A stretch of DNA of 7,825 bases, taken from contig CAKTCH010000065.1 in the NCBI GenBank assembly GCA_934538895.1, forward strand, positions 1 through 7,825. The letters run 5' to 3'. Below, piece by piece: positions 3,977 to 7,825 of the stretch (position 1 is its first letter; every line of letters begins with the position of its first letter). Made by a program: the position numbers and the translations under genes. The stretch is from an uncultured Alphaproteobacteria bacterium (GTDB taxonomy: Bacteria > Pseudomonadota > Alphaproteobacteria > Micavibrionales > Micavibrionaceae). The notes under the pieces are model-generated. The model did no database searches, had not been told where the DNA came from, and saw only the letters and a list, made by a program, of their open reading frames with translations.

Positions 3977-6415
3977 ATGCGTATTCTCACCTATCTGTTC
4001 CTCGCGGTTTTTTCCATCGGCATCCTGGGCGTTCTGGCCGGTGTGGGGATGGTCGTTTATGTGATTTCCTATTACGGGCAGGACCTGCCGGATTATTCGC
4101 AGTTGAAGGAATACCAGCCGCCGGTGCTGACCCGGCTTTATGCAGGTGACGGGCGCCTGATGGCGGAGTATGCGAAAGAGAAGCGCGTCTTCATGCCGAT
4201 CGACACCATTCCCGATCAGGTGAAGAAAGCGTTCATCGCGGCGGAAGACCAGAATTTTTACGTGCATGAGGGCGTCGATTTCCTGGCGACCGCGCGCGCG
4301 GCGGTCGGCAACGTCATGCACGGGGGCCGCCCGAAGGGGGCATCGACGATCACGCAGCAGGTGGCGAAGAATTTCCTGCTGACGAACGAGGTTTCCTATG
4401 AGCGCAAGATCCGCGAGGCGTTGCTGTCGTTCCGGATGGAAAAGGCGCTGAGCAAGGACCGCCTGCTGGAGCTGTACCTCAACGAGATATATCTGGGTGA
4501 AGGTTCTTACGGCGTGGCGGCGGCGGCGCTGAATTATTTCAACAAGCCGCTTGAGGATTTGAGCATCGAGGAGACCGCCTATCTGGCGGCATTGCCGAAG
4601 GCCCCTAACAATTACAATCCTGAACGCCATTTGCAGGCGGCAACCGACCGCCGCAACTGGGTGATCGGGCGGATGCTGAGCGACGGTTACATCACCGCCG
4701 AGCAGGCGGCGGACGCGCGCGCCAAACCCCTGAGCGTCTACCGCGCCGATACGCGCGTGGTGGACGCGCCCTATTTCGCCGAGGAGGTGCGCCGCGAGCT
4801 GGCGGCGAAGTACGGCGAGCAGAGCCTGTATGGCGGCGGGCTGGCGGTGCGCACCACCGTCGATCCGCGTTTGCAGGAAACCGCCGAGCGCGTGCTTCGC
4901 AACGGTTTGATGGCCTATGACCGCCGCTGGGGCTGGCGCGGGCCGGTGGCGGCATTGCCGACGCTGGATAACTGGCGCGACAAGCTGGCGGAAGTCGCCG
5001 TGCCGCCCGCGAAGCTGCCGGAATGGCAAATGGCGGTGGTGCTGGACGTCGCCACAGACCGCGCGACGCTGGGGTTCGCGGATACGGACGCGCGCGGCGT
5101 CCTGAAACTCAGCAACGTCAAATGGGCGCGCAAGCGTTTAAAACAGGGACAGGGTTTCACCGAAGAACCGTCAGCGATGCGCATCGTCGTCAGCAAGGGC
5201 GATGTCATCATGGTGGAAGCGGCGCCGGACGACAAGGATAAGAACAATTACGCCCTGCGCCAGATTCCCCGCGTCAACGGCGGGATGGTGGCGCTGGACC
5301 CGCATACGGGCCGCGTGCTGGCGATGCAGGGCGGCTGGAGTTATAACCAGAGCGTGTTCAACCGCGCCACGCAGGCCAAGCGCCAGCCGGGCTCCGCCTT
5401 CAAGCCGTTCGTCTATCTGACGGCGCTGGAGAAAGGGTTTACGCCGGCGACGCTGATTCTCGACGCGCCGATCGTGATCGATCAGGGGCCGGGGATGCCG
5501 AAATGGCGGCCCAGCAATTACAAGGGCGAATATTTCGGCCCGACGCCGCTTCGGGTCGGGATCGAGAAATCGCGCAATCTGATGACGGTGCGTCTGGCGC
5601 ATTTCCTGGGCATGGACCCGATCATCGAAACGGTGACCAAGTTCGGCGTGGTGGAGAAAATGGAACCGCATCTGGCCTATTCCCTGGGCGCGGGCGAAAC
5701 CACGGTGCTGCGCATGGCGACGGCTTACGCGCAGCTGGTCAACGGCGGCAAGAAAATCACCCCGACGCTGATCGACCGGATTCAGGATCGCCGGGGGGAA
5801 ACGATCTATCGCCATGATACGCGCCCGTGCGAGAATTGCGGGCCGTTGCTGGAATGGAACAACCAGTACGCCCCGGTGATTCCCGACAATCGCGCGCAAC
5901 TGACCGATACGCGCTATGCTTACCAGATGGTTTCCATTCTGGAGGGCGTGGTCGAGCGCGGCACGGCGGTCAGGCTCAAGGAACTGGGGTATCCGCTGGC
6001 GGGCAAAACCGGTACCACCAATGAATCGCGCGACGCGTGGTTCGTGGGCTTTACGCCCGATCTCGTCGTCGCCGTATATGTCGGATTCGATGCGCCGGAA
6101 TCATTGGGCAAGCGCGAGACGGGTTCGTCGCTGGCGGTGCCGATTTTCAAGGAATTCATGGAAACCGCGCTGAAAGACGTGCCGCCGACACCGTTCCGCG
6201 TGCCGCCCGGCATCAAGCAGATGCAGGTGAACGCCGCCACGGGCGCGCTGGCGCAGCCGGGCGATTCACGCGTGATCTGGGAAGCGTTCGTCGCCGGGAA
6301 CGAGCCGAGCGATCAGATGTTCATCCTCGACGCGAACGGCATCAGCAACCTGCCCTCGATGGACAGCGACATTACCGACAGCGTTTCGACGCTGGGTACG
6401 GGCGGGATTTACTAA
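3977..6415 (+). CDS. mrcA: Penicillin-binding protein 1A, bifunctional transglycosylase/transpeptidase
   Basis: An 812-residue class A PBP that polymerises lipid II glycan and cross-links peptidoglycan in the periplasm. Residues 6-30 are an uncleaved signal anchor. The GT51 domain (about 55-230) has EDQNFYVHEGVD (90-101, catalytic E90), KGASTITQQVAKN (with S123), RKIREALLSFRME and LELYLNEIYLGEGSYG. A PCB_OB-like linker spans about 315-425. The transpeptidase domain has the nucleophile motif SAFK (S473, K476), SRN (532-534) and KTGT (677-680), all intact. A CENC pair (C618, C621) lies between SxN and KTG, which I associate with alphaproteobacterial PBP1a. Length is normal. It is preceded by the nucleotidyltransferase remnant and followed by repeats, so it appears to be a single-gene unit. 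Also called ponA in some genomes. Confidence 0.95.
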   Translation: MRILTYLFLAVFSIGILGVLAGVGMVVYVISYYGQDLPDYSQLKEYQPPVLTRLYAGDGRLMAEYAKEKRVFMPIDTIPDQVKKAFIAAEDQNFYVHEGVDFLATARAAVGNVMHGGRPKGASTITQQVAKNFLLTNEVSYERKIREALLSFRMEKALSKDRLLELYLNEIYLGEGSYGVAAAALNYFNKPLEDLSIEETAYLAALPKAPNNYNPERHLQAATDRRNWVIGRMLSDGYITAEQAADARAKPLSVYRADTRVVDAPYFAEEVRRELAAKYGEQSLYGGGLAVRTTVDPRLQETAERVLRNGLMAYDRRWGWRGPVAALPTLDNWRDKLAEVAVPPAKLPEWQMAVVLDVATDRATLGFADTDARGVLKLSNVKWARKRLKQGQGFTEEPSAMRIVVSKGDVIMVEAAPDDKDKNNYALRQIPRVNGGMVALDPHTGRVLAMQGGWSYNQSVFNRATQAKRQPGSAFKPFVYLTALEKGFTPATLILDAPIVIDQGPGMPKWRPSNYKGEYFGPTPLRVGIEKSRNLMTVRLAHFLGMDPIIETVTKFGVVEKMEPHLAYSLGAGETTVLRMATAYAQLVNGGKKITPTLIDRIQDRRGETIYRHDTRPCENCGPLLEWNNQYAPVIPDNRAQLTDTRYAYQMVSILEGVVERGTAVRLKELGYPLAGKTGTTNESRDAWFVGFTPDLVVAVYVGFDAPESLGKRETGSSLAVPIFKEFMETALKDVPPTPFRVPPGIKQMQVNAATGALAQPGDSRVIWEAFVAGNEPSDQMFILDANGISNLPSMDSDITDSVSTLGTGGIY

Positions 6416-6428
6416 ACCTGTTTTTGCT

Positions 6429-6513
6429 CTTTGTGCCTTTGCGATGATTTTTTCGTTTATCGCCGTTTGTGTTTTTCACCACGAAGACACGAAGGACACA
6501 AAGTTACACGAAG
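6429..6513. repeat. Degenerate CACGAAG repeat element with an inverted half
   Basis: Four imperfect units follow each other at 6479-6513: ccacgaag, acacgaag, gacacaaag, ttacacgaag. Upstream, tctttgtgcctttgcga (6429-6445) is the imperfect reverse complement of the same motif, so the whole reads as a loose inverted repeat. Sequences of this type (CACGAAG tandems) recur between genes in many bacterial genomes; their function is not known to me. Apparent ORFs at 6431-6659 come from this low-complexity DNA and are not genes. Confidence 0.6.
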
Positions 6514-6523
6514 TTTTTTATAT

Positions 6524-6611
6524 CGTCATTGCGAGCGCAGCGAAGCAATCCAGAATCTCCGAAATTTCAGACATTCTGGATTGCTTCGTCGCTATGCTCC
6601 TCGCAATGACG
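6524..6611. repeat. Long imperfect hairpin element of the CATTGCGAGCG type
   Basis: The left arm (6524-6556) and right arm (6573-6611) pair over two perfect blocks: CGTCATTGCGAG with CTCGCAATGACG (12 bp) and GAAGCAATCCAGAAT with ATTCTGGATTGCTTC (15 bp). Between them is an asymmetric internal loop (6 against 12 bases). The 16-nt loop (6557-6572) itself holds the palindrome GAAATTTC. The sequence belongs to a widely dispersed intergenic palindrome type. It ends one base before the stop codon of the DsbD-N gene (6613-6615), and lies between two convergent genes, so it could protect or end both transcripts. Confidence 0.8.
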
Positions 6612-6612
6612 G

Positions 6613-7470
6613 CTAAAAATCGAAAGAGCGTTCCAATGCCTGGCCTTTTTTATTGGTGAGGGTCAGGGTGAGGGTTTTGCCCATGACGGCGGCGGCCATG
6701 TTGTCGATGCCTTCGGGGGCGTTGACGACCAGCGTGGCGTAGCGTGGATCTTTTTCTTCGGGCGTGATGACCGGCGGGGCGACGACGTAATATTCAGGAC
6801 CTTCGACGAAGAGGTCGGCGCCGTCGAAGCCTTGCGACAGGAAAGCGCGCACGACGACGGCTTTCGGGCCCGTCACGACATTCTCGATTTTCATGTCGGG
6901 GCGATTCTCGGTGAAGGGCAGTTTTTTACGGGCGTCTTTAATCATATTGTCGTGCGCGTCATTAATTCCGGCTTCGCCCGCCGGGAGATCGAGCGCAAGA
7001 TCGAATTTCTGCGGTACGCAGATCGCGTTGCACGCCATTATGTCGGCTTTGAGGGCAAGCTTGAGCGGATTGCCGGGTTCTTCAGGCGTGAGGGTCAGCG
7101 GCAGCAGGGCCGCGTCTTTATAGCCGAAACCGTAAAGCCCGTCGGTTTCGAAGCGAACCGGCGCGGGCCAGTGGATCGCGATATCCTTGAGGTTCCGGGA
7201 TTCGCCCACGCCGAGACTGGGGGGCAGGCCGCCATCGCCGGGCATCCGCCAGTATATGTGCCAGCCCGGCTGCATCTCGATTTCAAGGCCCGCATCGATC
7301 GTGCGGGCGTGGCCGGCGGTTTCCTGCGCGGTGATGATTCGCGCGCGCAGATAGTCCGATTCGGCCCAGGCCCCTTCCCGCGCGCATACGGGTGCCGCCA
7401 CTGACAGCACGGAAATAAACACCATTAAATTCAGGACGTTGACGGGGAGTCGGTCTGGAACTGACGGCAT
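6613..7470 (-). CDS. Secreted DsbD N-terminal-domain protein (thiol:disulfide interchange)
   Basis: A 285-residue protein related to the N-terminal domain of DsbD/ScsB, which passes electrons to periplasmic thiol proteins. A signal peptide is visible: positive n-region (R7), hydrophobic core (about 9-25) and a VCA-like cleavage site near A30. The redox motif is CNAIC (C147, C151) followed by VPQ, as in ScsB-type N-terminal domains. The conserved HIYWRMPGDGG block (71-81) and GLYGFGYKD (111-119) also fit. The membrane and C-terminal thioredoxin domains of DsbD are absent, so a separate CcdA/DsbD-like partner would be needed to reduce it. ATG at 7470 has AAGGGA about 8 bases upstream. The gene is divergent from yqgE, with 67 bp between the starts. 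The pairing suggests a conserved neighbourhood rather than a shared pathway. Confidence 0.85.
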   Translation of the reverse strand: MPSVPDRLPVNVLNLMVFISVLSVAAPVCAREGAWAESDYLRARIITAQETAGHARTIDAGLEIEMQPGWHIYWRMPGDGGLPPSLGVGESRNLKDIAIHWPAPVRFETDGLYGFGYKDAALLPLTLTPEEPGNPLKLALKADIMACNAICVPQKFDLALDLPAGEAGINDAHDNMIKDARKKLPFTENRPDMKIENVVTGPKAVVVRAFLSQGFDGADLFVEGPEYYVVAPPVITPEEKDPRYATLVVNAPEGIDNMAAAVMGKTLTLTLTNKKGQALERSFDF

Positions 7471-7537
7471 GGCTTATCCCTTCGTATATTATCTTTGTTC
7501 AAGATATGCTAAAATGAGGGATCAGCAAGAGAGAAAT
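7471..7537. promoter_or_regulatory. 67-bp divergent promoter region between the DsbD-N gene and yqgE
   Basis: AT-rich spacer that must hold both start signals. On the minus strand TAATAT is preceded 16 bases upstream by TTTAGC (3 of 6 to the -35 consensus). On the plus strand TAAAAT (7510-7515) resembles a -10 but lacks a good -35. Ribosome sites are clear on both sides (AAGGGA for the minus-strand gene, GAGAGA at 7529-7534 for yqgE). Confidence 0.3.
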
Positions 7538-7825
7538 ATGACCCGTAACGACACAAGCCATAAATCGCCTTACCTGACCGGTAAATTGTTGATCGCCATG
7601 CCGCAGATGGGTGACCCGCGTTTTCACAAGGCGGTCATATTCGTTTGCGCGCACGACGTAAACGGCGCGATGGGACTGGTCATCAATCATATATTGCCGG
7701 GCGTCGATCTGGTGGAATTGCTGGCGCAGCTTCATATCGACGACACTACTCCGCAAAGGCCGGACATTCCGGTGATGAGCGGCGGCCCGGTTGAAACCGC
7801 GCGCGGGTTTATCCTGCATAAAGGC
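7538..7825 (+). CDS. YqgE/AlgH family protein (UPF0301/DUF179), 3' end outside the window
   Basis: The first 96 codons of a gene cut by the window end; the family is usually about 185-200 residues, so roughly half is present. Diagnostic blocks are GKLLIAMPQMGDPRF (15-29), VIFVCAHDVNGAMGLVIN (33-50) and PVMSGGPVETARGFILHKG (78-96), which define the UPF0301 family. The protein is small, without a signal peptide, and its molecular role is not established; the AlgH name comes from an alginate phenotype in Pseudomonas. The ATG at 7538 has GAGAGA a few bases upstream and gives the usual short N-terminus. Divergent from the DsbD-N gene. Confidence 0.92.
   Translation, partial: MTRNDTSHKSPYLTGKLLIAMPQMGDPRFHKAVIFVCAHDVNGAMGLVINHILPGVDLVELLAQLHIDDTTPQRPDIPVMSGGPVETARGFILHKG

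Noticed and set aside
3965..5029. Long minus-strand open frame (354 codons) opposite mrcA
   Set aside because: It is antisense to an unmistakable PBP1a domain. Its translation is rich in Arg, His and Gln with no recognisable motif, as expected for the shadow of a high-GC gene.
5171..5899. Minus-strand open frame (242 codons) opposite the transpeptidase domain
   Set aside because: Same reasoning: it is antisense to conserved catalytic motifs and has no own ribosome site or domain.
6431..6659. Two short overlapping ORFs between mrcA and the DsbD-N gene
   Set aside because: They consist of translated repeat DNA (the CACGAAG array and the palindromic hairpin).

Overview
The window looks like part of an alphaproteobacterial chromosome. 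The core genes are GC-rich (44 of 60 bases are G/C in 4801-4860). The gene content points the same way: mlaE before mlaF, a class A PBP1a with a CxxC pair, and a free-standing DsbD N-terminal-domain protein divergent from yqgE. No genus can be named from sequence alone.

Layout, left to right. Positions 1-66 hold a perfect 23-bp inverted repeat, probably a dispersed palindromic element. An M15D (VanX-like) dipeptidase follows on the minus strand (126-908); its usual third zinc-ligand His is Asp. Across a short intergenic region with a 16-bp perfect palindrome comes an mlaE-mlaF pair on the plus strand (1030-2633). These encode the permease and ATPase of an MCE-type lipid transporter, but no mlaD follows them here. 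From about 2750 to 3580 the DNA becomes AT-rich (23 of 60 G/C in 2821-2880). This segment holds an orphan barstar-like gene on the minus strand, a 417-bp gene-free stretch with a second repeat copy inside a larger inverted repeat, and then a truncated AadA-like nucleotidyltransferase ORF ending in hairpin-rich DNA. The segment resembles a small acquired or decaying insertion between core genes.

The core resumes with mrcA (3977-6415), a full-length bifunctional peptidoglycan synthase. After it, 6416-6612 is filled by two repeat elements: a degenerate CACGAAG array and a long imperfect hairpin that stops one base before the stop codon of the next gene. That gene (6613-7470, minus strand) encodes a secreted DsbD N-terminal-domain protein, divergent from a yqgE/algH gene cut by the window end.

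Functionally the core genes concern the envelope: peptidoglycan synthesis (PBP1a), D-Ala-D-Ala type dipeptide hydrolysis (M15D), outer-membrane lipid asymmetry (MlaEF) and periplasmic thiol redox chemistry (DsbD-N). I see no complete new system. The most unusual parts are the AT-rich insertion with its orphan immunity-type gene, the repeat structures, and the EWWD active-site variant of the dipeptidase.
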